DNA of 64,000 bases. Source: Dictyobacter kobayashii. Its GTDB lineage: Bacteria > Chloroflexota > Ktedonobacteria > Ktedonobacterales > Ktedonobacteraceae. This document shows positions 1 to 8,512 of this stretch, one piece after another. The stretch is taken from positions 1,426,001 through 1,490,000 of the forward strand of contig NZ_BIFS01000001.1 in assembly GCF_003967555.1 (NCBI RefSeq), read 5' to 3'. Positions within the stretch are counted from its first letter, which is position 1, and each line of letters opens with the position of its first letter. Both the position numbers and the translations under genes were made by a program. The notes below the pieces were generated by a model. That model did not search any database. It had not been told where the DNA came from and worked only from the letters and a program-made list of their open reading frames with translations.

Positions 1-508
1 TGCTCATTTTTCCCAACAGGTATATCATTCATTAATTTCATAGTGGAACCTGAATATAGTAATACATAGTTAAAGAAATTCAAATCAAAAAAGTATGCTT
101 AAAATTCATTTGCCCTTATAAGGAGATTAGCATTATTTATAGTAAATGATCAATAAGTAATTATTAACATCCTAAAGTATGTTATGATCGCCATGCGCAC
201 CACACTCCAGTTGAAGCATAGCAGCGCATGGTGGCCGATCTGTGGCACTTTCCTAGCCATCTACATCTGGCGACCAGATCTATGCTGAAGAAGGACAAAC
301 AGGCAAACAAAGGGCCTGGCGTCATCTATATTATATTTAAACTATTGCATCAATCTACTTTTTACTAGAAAAGATACGCTCTTAGCACATTTATATCATA
401 AAATTGACATATAGCATCTAAAATTGTATATTTTTCATGTAGATCCAAATTTTCCTGATGCCTTTACACATCTGATCTTTACAGCCGTATAACGAAAGGA
501 ATCGTATA
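1..508. other. Leading intergenic stretch without a recognised gene
   Basis: No convincing coding region is visible. An imperfect inverted repeat (GCCATGCGC near 191-199 against GCGCATGGT near 222-230) lies in the middle. The last 30 bases carry the ribosome binding site of the following lipoprotein gene. The promoter of that gene probably lies in the AT-rich part after 330, but no clear -35/-10 pair could be picked out. Confidence 0.4.
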
Positions 509-1843
509 GTGACTGTTAGACACATGAAAGCAATATTTCTGCTTCTCGCCTTACTGCTAGTAGCTGGCTGCAACAATCCGGCCAGTACCCAAAAAACCGC
601 AAAACCTCCCACGCCAGCCAAAGACATATCTCCTGTCTTTTATGGTTTTGATGCATCAACAACAAGCACGCTCAATTCCTACAAGGTACAATCCGGACAC
701 ATCAAGATACAGAAAAGTTATCCCTTGGATGGCGCCGACTACAATAGAAACATCAAATTGACCACGGATATCCTTTATACCACCACAGATCACAGCATAT
801 CAGCGACCCGCTTAAGTGATGGCAAAGTAATATGGAATGAGCCGCTCAACAATAAACCTGCCAGCGATCCAGTGGTAACGAAAGATACCGTCTATATAGC
901 AGTACTCGGCGGCCAATCCTCGGCCATCTCAGATGACCAACCCCTGGTTATGTATGCATTTAATATCCAGGATGGCTCACTAAGATGGCGTCAAAACCTT
1001 CCCTTGCAAACAACGGATGAATTAGGGATAGTTCAGAACGATACGAGCATTCAGAGCACCGAGGTGAGCAACAATATCCTCTACATGGGAACAAGCTATG
1101 GAGCGGCAGCATTTGATCTCACCAGTCACAAATTAGTCTGGTATCACCATGAATATGCAGCGTACAATTTCGATAAGCTCAATCTAGCTTCTGATGCCCT
1201 CTATCTTCAAGCCGCCCTGGGTGATCATACGCTCTATGTATTAGATCCGCAGACTGGAAAAACCATTTGGAGCTATGATACTTTAACCACGAACAAGGAG
1301 GATTTTTCGAATCCATTTAGCATTGTACTCACACCTGACTTCAATATATATGAATACAACAACCAGGTTGTAAGAGAGGTCGACAGGCTTACGGGCAAGG
1401 CAGGATGGGAAATTCAATATCGCCAACTAACCGACAGTAATGATATCAGTAAAATGCTTGTTGGAGATCAGGGAATTTACTTCAAAACAGGACCAGGCGG
1501 AGGTGATATCCTGGCACTTAACACCAAAGATGGTTCAAAGCTATGGACAAATCAAAGCACCGACTCTTATCAATCCCTCGCGATTGGACAGGGACACATA
1601 TATGCCCTTGGCCCACAAACGCTCTACGCCTACAATTCACACACAGGAGCATTGCTTTGGAAGCAAACGGTCGATGCCAGTAACATGGAGATTAATACAA
1701 CAAAAAATAACCTATACATGACTGACGCGAATAGCCTTATCACATCATCAATAGCCAATAATGTTACTAGCTTTGATCCTGCCGCAGGTAAAATACTCTG
1801 GTCGACACAAAATTCGCAAATTATTAAATCAACATTCCCATAG
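509..1843 (+). CDS. PQQ-like beta-propeller lipoprotein
   Basis: The product is a 444-residue exported lipoprotein. The N-terminus has a short hydrophobic signal ending in a lipobox (LVAGC), so the mature protein should be tethered to the outer face of the membrane. The rest is made of repeated blades with the 'AFD/ALD..TGK..W' pattern typical of PQQ-like beta-propellers (GKVIWNE, GSLRWRQ, HKLVWYH, GKTIWSY, GSKLWTN, GALLWKQ, GKILWST), about seven to eight blades. Such domains bind or scaffold ligands outside the cell; no enzyme residues can be assigned. The start is GTG at 509, eight bases after AAAGGA; ATG at 524 is an alternative. The gene stands alone. It resembles the propeller half of the anti-sigma-like protein at 21.8-23.5 kb. 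Confidence 0.85.
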   Translation: MTVRHMKAIFLLLALLLVAGCNNPASTQKTAKPPTPAKDISPVFYGFDASTTSTLNSYKVQSGHIKIQKSYPLDGADYNRNIKLTTDILYTTTDHSISATRLSDGKVIWNEPLNNKPASDPVVTKDTVYIAVLGGQSSAISDDQPLVMYAFNIQDGSLRWRQNLPLQTTDELGIVQNDTSIQSTEVSNNILYMGTSYGAAAFDLTSHKLVWYHHEYAAYNFDKLNLASDALYLQAALGDHTLYVLDPQTGKTIWSYDTLTTNKEDFSNPFSIVLTPDFNIYEYNNQVVREVDRLTGKAGWEIQYRQLTDSNDISKMLVGDQGIYFKTGPGGGDILALNTKDGSKLWTNQSTDSYQSLAIGQGHIYALGPQTLYAYNSHTGALLWKQTVDASNMEINTTKNNLYMTDANSLITSSIANNVTSFDPAAGKILWSTQNSQIIKSTFP

Positions 1844-1896
1844 TTATCAGCATTTCTGACCAAATTGCATATTTCCAATCATTTTGTACAAACAAC

Positions 1897-1944
1897 GAGG
1901 CGAGAGGACAGCCTCAAGCACGCCCCAGTTTATCCTCTCGTCTC
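1897..1944. terminator. Hairpin after the PQQ lipoprotein gene, possible terminator
   Basis: Arms of 12 bases (GAGGCGAGAGGA at 1897-1908 and TCCTCTCGTCTC at 1933-1944) pair with one mismatch around a 24-base loop. No T-tract follows, so termination is only inferred from its place about 50 bases after the stop codon. The remaining sequence up to 2200 shows no gene. Confidence 0.4.
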
Positions 1945-2201
1945 GGCATTGAAATGCATCACATATCACAGAATGGAAGGCCAAAATAGAGAAAAATATT
2001 TTTTCTTGGTTCCCCCTCCTTCCCCCCTAAAAGACATAGGCCCCTTCAAATACCTCATTTTCAACATCATCTTCTATACGTAACAAGCAAGCACACTGAA
2101 TGTAGAGACAACAAATTGCACCCCATGAAACCAGTCACAGGTGAGATGCAAAACACCTGCTCTCTTTCTCTTTAAATACAGAGCTCATGTATACCCGCTT
2201 C

Positions 2202-2399
2202 CTACTTATGAGCCTTATGGGAGCGTATAAACATAGCCAGCTGATAAGCCCCCATACACGCACAATACGCAGCAAACGAGAAATGGTAAACGACTCGATT
2301 ATGCTCTGTAACCATAGCTTCGTAACATTCAACCATCACACCCATAAATAATATCAGGGCACCAATCAACCAGAGATAATACCACTTGTTCTTCCACAT
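2202..2399 (-). CDS. Small two-segment membrane protein
   Basis: This is a 65-residue protein that I do not recognise. Two hydrophobic stretches are visible, roughly residues 6-24 (WYYLWLIGALILFMGVMVEC) and 38-58, joined by a short polar turn, with a basic His/Lys tail (SHKAHK). That suggests a small inner-membrane hairpin protein. ATG at 2399 is preceded by GGAAG at a spacing of about nine bases, which supports a real gene. It lies just downstream of the NADAR gene on the same strand, with a gap of about 40 bases, so the two could share a transcript. Confidence 0.5.
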   Translation of the reverse strand: MWKNKWYYLWLIGALILFMGVMVECYEAMVTEHNRVVYHFSFAAYCACMGAYQLAMFIRSHKAHK

Positions 2400-2438
2400 C
2401 GTTTCATTCTTCCATACACACTCATCACATGCTCTCCA

Positions 2439-3542
2439 TCACGAGTGCGCACTCTCCACGAGTTCGGCCCGCACCAATTCCAGGATGCGCCCCAGCCAGT
2501 TGCGTCCCTGGTCCAGGGCGCCCCAATAGCGGCTGCGATCCTGACCATTCAGGAGGCGTCCATCACCCGTAGCCATCAACCGCTCAGCCAGGTCAGGATG
2601 CTGCTGAAACTTCGCTCGCACCAGGCGCGTCATCACCGCCAGGCGCACCACATTCCAATCGGCTCGCAGCGGCGCCTGCTGCCCTATCTTTTGTGCTTCC
2701 CCCGCCGTCTGCGCCTGGATGATCTGCTCCCGCGCATCCGCATCAGTCGTCGCCAACGCCCAATAGGCATGTTCCACCGTCGCATACACGCGTCCATCGA
2801 GCGTGATCGGAGCGGGATAGTCATTGGCCAGATACAGTGCTTCACCCTTCGGTGCTTGAAAGCGCACGACCGAAGGGCTGGCCGTCACCGGAGCATCTTG
2901 CCAACGCGTGGCCGCGGCTCGAAAGCGCTGATCCTCCGCCTTACTCCGGCGAAAATACTCCATCGCCGCCTCATGGTCAGCCTCCTCCACGGGATCTTCA
3001 GGCGTCCCATCCGGCCTCACCGTCACCGACTCACCAATAGGAGTCAGTATCGTACGCAGCGGCCAGTCCTTCGCATCCTGATCATGGAGCAAAAACCGGC
3101 GCTGATGCTCTGGCACGGCCAGATACGCCTCCCGCAGCACCGCCAGCCGCTCAGCATCCTGTGCCTCCACATAGCGATCAAGCGCCGCCAGGCACCGCTC
3201 TTCCAGCGTTGGCCGCCCCGCCAGATACTCAATCTCATCCGCGACTTCCGCGATCAAACCCTCCGCCGTAATCATCGTCCACGGCTCATCAAATTCCCAC
3301 ATCACCAGATCATCAGCATGCCCCCGCGCGCCCTGTGGAAAAGTCGTCGCCACCCACCCCGATGCCACCTGCTGACGAAACGTCGCCAGATCCACCAGCC
3401 CCCAGCAATCAATCATCCCATCGGCATACACCTTCAGATCACTCAAAAAATACGTCCCATTCCTGATAAAGACATGGCGCCAGCTCCCCGAATCCGCTCC
3501 CCATCCTCTACCCGATACGTATAATTCCGATACGGCATACAT
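2439..3542 (-). CDS. NADAR-domain protein (YbiA-like N-glycosidase fold)
   Basis: The C-terminal 150 residues match the NADAR/YbiA family: YLANDYPAPITLDGRVYATV, EHAYWALAT, TAGEAQKIGQQ, NVVRLAVMTRLVRAKFQQHP, LLNGQDRSRYWG and the final GRNWLGRILELVR. NADAR proteins act on ADP-ribose or riboflavin-intermediate N-glycosidic bonds, and several are linked to NAD-based or ADP-ribosylation-based conflict systems. The N-terminal 100 residues form a separate Trp-rich domain I cannot name (starting YAVSELYVSG), followed by a helical linker. AAGGAG lies at 3545-3550 and ATG at 3542; GTG at 3545 overlaps the Shine-Dalgarno and is less likely. The next gene upstream on the same strand is the TIR-NB-ARC-TPR gene, 0.5 kb away, which suggests a functional link. 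Confidence 0.8.
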   Translation of the reverse strand: MYAVSELYVSGRGWGADSGSWRHVFIRNGTYFLSDLKVYADGMIDCWGLVDLATFRQQVASGWVATTFPQGARGHADDLVMWEFDEPWTMITAEGLIAEVADEIEYLAGRPTLEERCLAALDRYVEAQDAERLAVLREAYLAVPEHQRRFLLHDQDAKDWPLRTILTPIGESVTVRPDGTPEDPVEEADHEAAMEYFRRSKAEDQRFRAAATRWQDAPVTASPSVVRFQAPKGEALYLANDYPAPITLDGRVYATVEHAYWALATTDADAREQIIQAQTAGEAQKIGQQAPLRADWNVVRLAVMTRLVRAKFQQHPDLAERLMATGDGRLLNGQDRSRYWGALDQGRNWLGRILELVRAELVESAHS

Positions 3543-3545
3543 CAC

Positions 3546-4057
3546 TCCTTACCCGCAAAAATGCATCCAATTCTTTTCAGAGCTCACCCATCATCATCTC
3601 CTCCGCCCCACCCAACCAGGCCCACCAGCACAACTAATCCCCTTACCCCATGCAAGGGAAGACAACGCCCACCGCCAACCCCCTTTATACCCACGCCCCC
3701 AACTCCAACCATCCCAGACATCCCACCAACCACACAAAATCCCCACCAACCCATAACATAAGAACATAGATCATACGCCAATAAAAAAGATTTTCTTATT
3801 TATTTATTTCAATACATCTCCAATAAGCGCAACCACCCCACTGACCCTCAACCATCCACAAAGCATTCATCTCCACACATCTCCCATTCTCAAGTTCTCA
3901 ATCACCCCCACGCCCCTTGCAAGGGCACCACCAGCCAAAACGCCTCGGCCCGACCAGCCACCCCACACCACCACGAACCAATCACCCTTTATAACCCATC
4001 AACCCCATATCTCCACCACCGCTCCATGCTTCCCCAAAGCGCAATCCCACTCACCGC
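3546..4057. other. G-poor, C-rich intergenic stretch
   Basis: About 510 bases between the NADAR and TIR/TPR genes. The + strand is strikingly rich in C and A and poor in G, with many CACC/CCCC runs. A short motif is repeated: ccccatgcaaggg near 3646 and ccccttgcaaggg near 3913, each holding a small palindrome (CTTGCAAG-like). An AT-rich patch (3781-3812) interrupts it. Small open frames here consist of Pro/Thr/His repeats caused by the base composition and are not supported as genes. An RNA read from the minus strand would be G/U-rich. Confidence 0.5.
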
Positions 4058-6733
4058 CTAGCGCTTCTTTTTCTTACGTCCCCCCTGAGCAGGCCGCATC
4101 CTCGCCCGCAACTCCTCATAATTTTTCCGAACCCGCTGTGTATCGGGATGTTTCGCACCCAACACCTGCTCACAAATAGCCAACGACCTTTTAAACAACG
4201 GCATCGCCAGCGAATATAAATCCCGCTGAACATACAGCATCGCCAGATTATTCAAGCTATTGGCGGTATCTGGATGCTGCTCCCCCAGCACATTTTCCCA
4301 AATCGTTAATGCCCTCTTACAGAACGAAAGCGCTGTTTGCAATCGTCCCTGCTCCTGATACAATACTGCCAGATTCCCCAGGCTCGTCGCCGTCTCGGGA
4401 TGCTGCCCCCCCAACACCGCTTCATGGATCTGCAGCGCCCGCTCATACAACGGCTCCGCCTCCCCATACCGTCCCTGCGCCTGATACAATGCTGCCAGAT
4501 TCCCCAGGCTCATCGCCGTCTCAGGATGCTGCCCTCCCAACACATCTTCTCGAATCTGCAGCGCCCGCTCATACAACGGCTCCGCCTCCCCATATCGTCC
4601 CTGCGCCCGATACAATGCTGCCAGGTTATGTATACTTGTAGCAGTCTCGGAATGCTCTCCTCCCAACGCCTCTTCCCGGATCTGTAATGCTCGTCGCAGG
4701 AGTAGCTCCTCATCACTGTATTTTGCTTGCTGGCTATAGAGCAATGCCAAATTACTGATGCTAGTGGCCGTATCACGATGCTTCTCTCCTAAGACCTTCT
4801 CGCGAATCTGCAACGCTCACTGATAGAGTGGCTCGGCTGCTTGATATTTTGCTTGCTGACGATACAGTTCAGCCAGGTCATCCAAAATCGTCGCCACCAG
4901 GGGTTGCTCAGTTCCTACAACTTGCTCACTTATAGCGAGCGCCCGCTGCAAGAGTGGTGCAGCCTCCTGATAGCGTGCCTGCCGATACTGTACCTTGCCA
5001 AACCAATGAAAAAGCTGCGCCACCTCAACAAAAGTGAATTGCTGTTGCTCAATCAACTCCACACCCCGCTGCACCTGAGGCAGATACTCCAGGCAACGTG
5101 GCCAATGATCCTGTTCATAATCAACCGGCGGCGCGCTCAGCGCCAGGGCCTTCATCACACGCTCAGACCACACTCGTAGCTCCTGCTGGCTCATCTTCGT
5201 TTGCAACACCACCTGAACCAGCCGATGGATCGTCAACGTCTGGTTGGGGTTGCGCCGAATCAGCGAATAGCGCAGCAGATGGCGCATTACCTCATTAAAT
5301 GCCAGCCCATCGCCACCCAACACCGTCAGAACAGGACTCAGCGCCTCGGCCCCCTGATCAAAAAGCGCTTTCGGGATCGCATCAGGATCCAGCAGGGCAC
5401 ACACCGCTAAGAAGTCTCCAGCCACCGAACTGGCCTGTTGGACCTTCTCAAAAGAGAGCGACCAGGTCGTGGCCACCTTCTCCGGATAATCATCATCAAC
5501 GCTCCCACGCTCCCTGAGCAAATCAGCATACCGCTGCCGATACAGCTCCAGGTAGCCCTGCAAGCCACATTGCGTTTCTTCAATATATGCCCCGGCCTGA
5601 TCCAACGCCAACGGCAGCCCACCCAGTTCCCGTGTGATCTCCCTAGCTCTTGCCTGATCCTCTTCCAACACCCCGGCCAGCGACGCATCAGCCACATCCA
5701 GCAGGTTCGCCCGTCGCAGCAACAGCAACGCCCCCTCATCCACCGCCATCGTCGCCAGGTCCACGTGCGCCCTACGTCCCACACTCTGCGAGCGCGTCGT
5801 AAGCAGCGTCTGCCCCCTCGCATGCAGCGGCGGCAGACCCTCAATATCCGCAAACGACTCCACATTATCCAGGATCAGCAGCCAGCCCTCATGCTGCTGC
5901 ATCCAGCGCTTCACCGCCTCAATAATCACCGCCTGCTCTTGCTCCTGACCCAGCGGCAACTTCAGCAGCAAACTGACCCCCGCCAACCCCAAGCGCACCG
6001 TCTGCAGCGCATCGGCCGTAATCCAAAAGATATGGGTATATTCATCCCGATAGCGATACGCATACTCCAGCGCCGTCTGCGTCTTCCCAATCCCGCCCAG
6101 CCCACTGATCGCCTGTGTCAGCGCCGCCGTCTTCTCCTGATGCAGCGCCTCATACAGCCTCCCCAGCACCTCCTCACGGCCCGTAAACAGTGGATTGCGC
6201 GCATACGGAATATTATCAACCACCACCCGCGCAGGCGTATCCGAAGCCGCCTTAAAAGCAGGATCAGCCTGCAAATCCCTCAGCACCCTCCGTATCCCCT
6301 CAACCACATCCACAAACGCCTCATCCTCATCCGCCCACGTACTGATCGCCTTCCCATCCCTCGGCAACGCCTGCAGCCGCTCAAACGGCGTCCCCTTCCA
6401 ATCGCAGGAACGCACAAGCACCGGGATCACACACGCCTCTTTTTGCTCATAGCGCTCCATCGCCCGACTCACCTCCACCCCATAGCAATACTCCGAAGCC
6501 ATAAAATCAGCACTCACCAGCAGCACAATAATCGTCGCCTTATCAAGCTCCGCAGCGATCCTCGACGCCCACTCCTCACCCCCGCTAATATCGCGATCAA
6601 ACCAGCTCGAAACCACCCCCTGCCGCTTCAAAGCGCTCAAATGATTCAGCAACTTCCTCGCAAACGCCTCATCCTCATGTGCATACGAAAGAAAAACCCC
6701 AACAGCATCAGACCTATCAGCAGGCATAGCCAT
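4058..6733 (-). pseudogene. TIR-NB-ARC-TPR protein interrupted by one in-frame TGA
   Basis: One reading frame runs from 6733 to 4058, broken by a single TGA at 4819-4817. N-terminal TIR domain (about residues 10-150: VGVFLSYAHEDEAFARKLL, WFDRDI, LVSADFMASEYCYGVEVSRA with the Glu expected for NADase-type TIRs). NB-ARC ATPase next: P-loop GGIGKTQTA, Walker B WLLILDNVE, LLTTRS and GLPLALDQAGAYIEE. Kinesin-light-chain type TPR repeats of 42 residues follow (EPLYERALQIREDVLGGQHP). At the TGA the repeat reads EPLYQ-stop-ALQIREKVLG where every other repeat has Arg, so a CGA to TGA change is the simplest cause. The downstream frame (to 4058) stays fully open. Full length would be about 890 residues. 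ATG at 6733 is preceded by GAGAGG. Such proteins are STAND-type sensors, often defence NADases. Readthrough, nonsense mutation or sequence error cannot be told apart here. Confidence 0.8.
4384..4635 (-). repeat. Tandem 126-bp TPR units with near-identical DNA
   Basis: Two neighbouring TPR units are close copies at the DNA level: the same stretch beginning tgcagcgcccgctcatacaa occurs at 4431 and 4557, exactly 126 bases apart, with only scattered differences. Each unit encodes 42 residues. This points to recent unit duplication or gene conversion inside the TPR array and allows unit-number change by recombination. Confidence 0.75.
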
Positions 6734-6769
6734 GCCCTCTCTATCGTCATAATAGCAGAAATGCAGCAT

Positions 6770-6954
6770 TCATTTACACATGCAAGTATATGCGTATTCC
6801 ATCCAACTATCAAGCGTATAGGCCCAATACCACACCCAACCAACAAAACCGCAGAACCGCCCCAACGCCCACAAACCAGCAAACACAAGAAAATAAGCAA
6901 CATAAGACAAGACAAAGAAGAAGAAATATGATATGCTACACCAATCAACACACA
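6770..6954. other. Intergenic stretch upstream of the TIR gene
   Basis: No gene is seen. The + strand is again poor in G (many CAACC/CAAAACC/ACAAG runs), similar to 3546-4057. It should hold the promoter of the TIR gene, but no clear promoter could be read. Confidence 0.35.
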
Positions 6955-7081
6955 GAAGTTCCCGTAGCTCAGTGGATAGAGCACCGGTAGAGGAAACCGG
7001 GCAAAAAAAAGAGCGCGCCACACCAGCGCACCCGGTTTTTCAAGAGATACACACCCGGTTGAGAGTCCAACGCACCCGGTT
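6955..7081 (+). pseudogene. Truncated tRNA-Arg copy in inverted orientation
   Basis: Bases 6955-6988 are a perfect 34-base inverted copy of 7175-7208, the 5' half of the tRNA-Arg(CCG) gene including acceptor 5' strand, D-arm and the 5' anticodon stem. The 3' anticodon-stem sequence ACCGGG follows, but the seven-base loop is AGAGGAA instead of CTCCGGA. No T-arm or closing acceptor strand (CGGGAAC) follows. Instead there are three pieces of the tRNA 3' region in the opposite sense: accagcgcacccggtt at 7022-7037, acacccggtt at 7051-7060 and caacgcacccggtt at 7068-7081. This looks like a rearranged relic rather than a working tRNA. Confidence 0.7.
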
Positions 7082-7133
7082 ATCTCAAAAACAGAAAGAA
7101 AAGAAACCAAAATATGAGCTCAAAAACACCAAA

Positions 7134-7205
7134 TGTTCCCGACTGGAATCGAACCAGCGCACCCGGTTCCGGAGACCGGTGCTCTATCCACTGAGCTACG
7201 GGAAC
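7134..7205 (-). tRNA. tRNA-Arg (anticodon CCG)
   Basis: A complete cloverleaf reads on the minus strand. Acceptor stem GTTCCCG/CGGGAAC pairs fully, with discriminator A and no encoded CCA. The D-arm is GCTC-AGTGGATA-GAGC. The anticodon stem CCGGT/ACCGG encloses CTCCGGA, giving anticodon CCG, which reads the arginine codon CGG. The T-arm is GCTGG-TTCGATT-CCAGT. The tRNA 3' end points toward the TIR/NADAR block, the side where tRNA-integrating elements normally sit, but no matching direct repeat of the tRNA 3' end was seen further left. Confidence 0.95.
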
Positions 7206-7417
7206 TTCATTAGCAACTATATCATATTCGTCAAGCTTTCTCAAGCAGCATGCAGGGCTATTTGAGCTCCCGGTAGTGCTATCATGTTCGTCTTCTTTAA
7301 TCTTCCATGTATACGATGAAGATCATTATTTTTATGTATTGATATGTTTGGAATTATCTGATATTCTGTGCCGACGACGATGGTTATTGGTGTGTGGATA
7401 GAAGGGAGCGGCGGTTT

Positions 7418-8182
7418 ATGATGCCTTTTCAATCTAATTCAACTCCTCCTCGTACGATGTCTTTGTATGATGTTTCTCAGCAACAAACTCAGCCTTATAC
7501 GGTGCCTGATGAGTCTGCGGCCTCTACTTCTGCTGAGCTGGATTTAGCACAGATACCCCAACCTGTAGATACTATAATGAAGAAGCAGTACTTGTCGCGG
7601 ATATTGGCGGTGGTGCTGGTGGTGGCTCTGGCGGGCAGCATTTTCTGGCTCTGGCAACCTTCGTCAGCCTCTTCACAACAAATTGCGGTAACCTCAACAC
7701 CCGGCGCGACGACGAGCAGTACTCAAGATACTGTAGCTTCAGGTAATGCGGATAACAATGGCAATATCCAGGTCTATATTGCGGGTGCGGTCCAGCATCC
7801 CGGGGTTTATACGCTGGAAAATCAGGCGCGGGTTTATCAACTATTGCAGGCAGCCGGCGGGCCACAGCCAGGGGCCAATCTGGCTGCGCTGAATCTGGCG
7901 ACCCATTTGAGCGATGGGCAGGAAGTTTATGTACTCCATGCCAATGAGACACCAGTAGCGGGATCAAATGGTACCCCAGGCAATAGCACGCAGGTTACCA
8001 GAGTGAATGTGAATACAGCCAGTGCCGATGAGTTACGTCAAGCACTACAGATTAGCAGCAAGTCAGCACAGACAATTGTGACTTATCGTCTACAACATGG
8101 TCCATTTCTATCCGTAGATACGTTAGCAAAAGTAGTAAGCAAAACCGTCTATGCAAAAATAAAGGATATGGTAACCGTATAA
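7418..8182 (+). CDS. comEA: ComEA-like DNA-binding competence protein
   Basis: Membrane-anchored, exported DNA receptor for natural transformation. A cytoplasmic N-tail of about 55 residues is followed by one transmembrane segment (ILAVVLVVALAGSIFWLW), a Ser/Thr-rich linker, an SLBB domain (IQVYIAGAVQHPGVYTLENQ..LLQAAGG) and a C-terminal helix-hairpin-helix pair (VNVNTASADELRQAL .. YRLQHGPF). This is the standard ComEA order; the N-terminal tail is longer than in Bacillus. ATG at 7418 sits nine bases after GAAGGGAG (7401-7408); an upstream GTG at 7394 lies before that site and is unlikely. The stop overlaps the next start (TAATG), so translation is probably coupled through to comEC. Confidence 0.9.
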   Translation: MMPFQSNSTPPRTMSLYDVSQQQTQPYTVPDESAASTSAELDLAQIPQPVDTIMKKQYLSRILAVVLVVALAGSIFWLWQPSSASSQQIAVTSTPGATTSSTQDTVASGNADNNGNIQVYIAGAVQHPGVYTLENQARVYQLLQAAGGPQPGANLAALNLATHLSDGQEVYVLHANETPVAGSNGTPGNSTQVTRVNVNTASADELRQALQISSKSAQTIVTYRLQHGPFLSVDTLAKVVSKTVYAKIKDMVTV

Positions 8183-8457
8183 TGACAATTACACATGAGT
8201 TTATGATGTTGCTGGAGGGTGCAATCTGGGTTGTGTGTCTATTGTTGGGTGTCGGACTGGGGACATTGCTTGGTCGCTGGTCGGGGGTACTGCTAGGCTG
8301 GATGGTGGCTACGTCTCTGGATGCAAATATTCTCAAAGGTGGTCGCCTGGGCAAGCGTCTGGGGGCATTCATTGGAATAGGCATTGGCCTCGCCGTGGCG
8401 GCTTTTTATGCGAATCAGTTGGTAACAATGGCGACACACCAGTTCATTGTTCACTAG
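8182..8457 (+). CDS. Small membrane protein between comEA and comEC
   Basis: A 91-residue protein with two or three hydrophobic, Gly-rich segments (LLEGAIWVVCLLLGVGLGTL, WSGVLLGWMVATSL, LGAFIGIGIGLAVAAFY). I do not recognise the family. Its start codon overlaps the comEA stop in TAATG, and comEC follows after about 55 bases, so it belongs to the competence operon. A role in DNA uptake is inferred only from position. Confidence 0.75.
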   Translation: MTITHEFMMLLEGAIWVVCLLLGVGLGTLLGRWSGVLLGWMVATSLDANILKGGRLGKRLGAFIGIGIGLAVAAFYANQLVTMATHQFIVH

Positions 8458-8512
8458 ATACGTGACTCAATTCAGGTAACACTTGAGGTTGTGATGTGGG
8501 GAGGGGGAATAT

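Noticed and set aside
2445..3524. Long open frame antisense to the NADAR gene
   Set aside because: Arg/His/Pro-rich translation typical of the complement of a GC-rich gene; no ribosome site or family.
3561..3781. Pro/Thr-rich and Gly/Val-rich small frames in the C-rich spacer
   Set aside because: Low-complexity products explained by base composition alone.
5438..6931. Long open frame antisense to the TIR-NB-ARC gene
   Set aside because: Shadow of the real gene; its Arg/Gln/Leu/His-rich product matches nothing and no ribosome site is seen.
6958..7081. A second working tRNA gene on the + strand
   Set aside because: No T-arm and no 3' acceptor strand; the anticodon loop lacks T at position 33. 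Treated as a relic.
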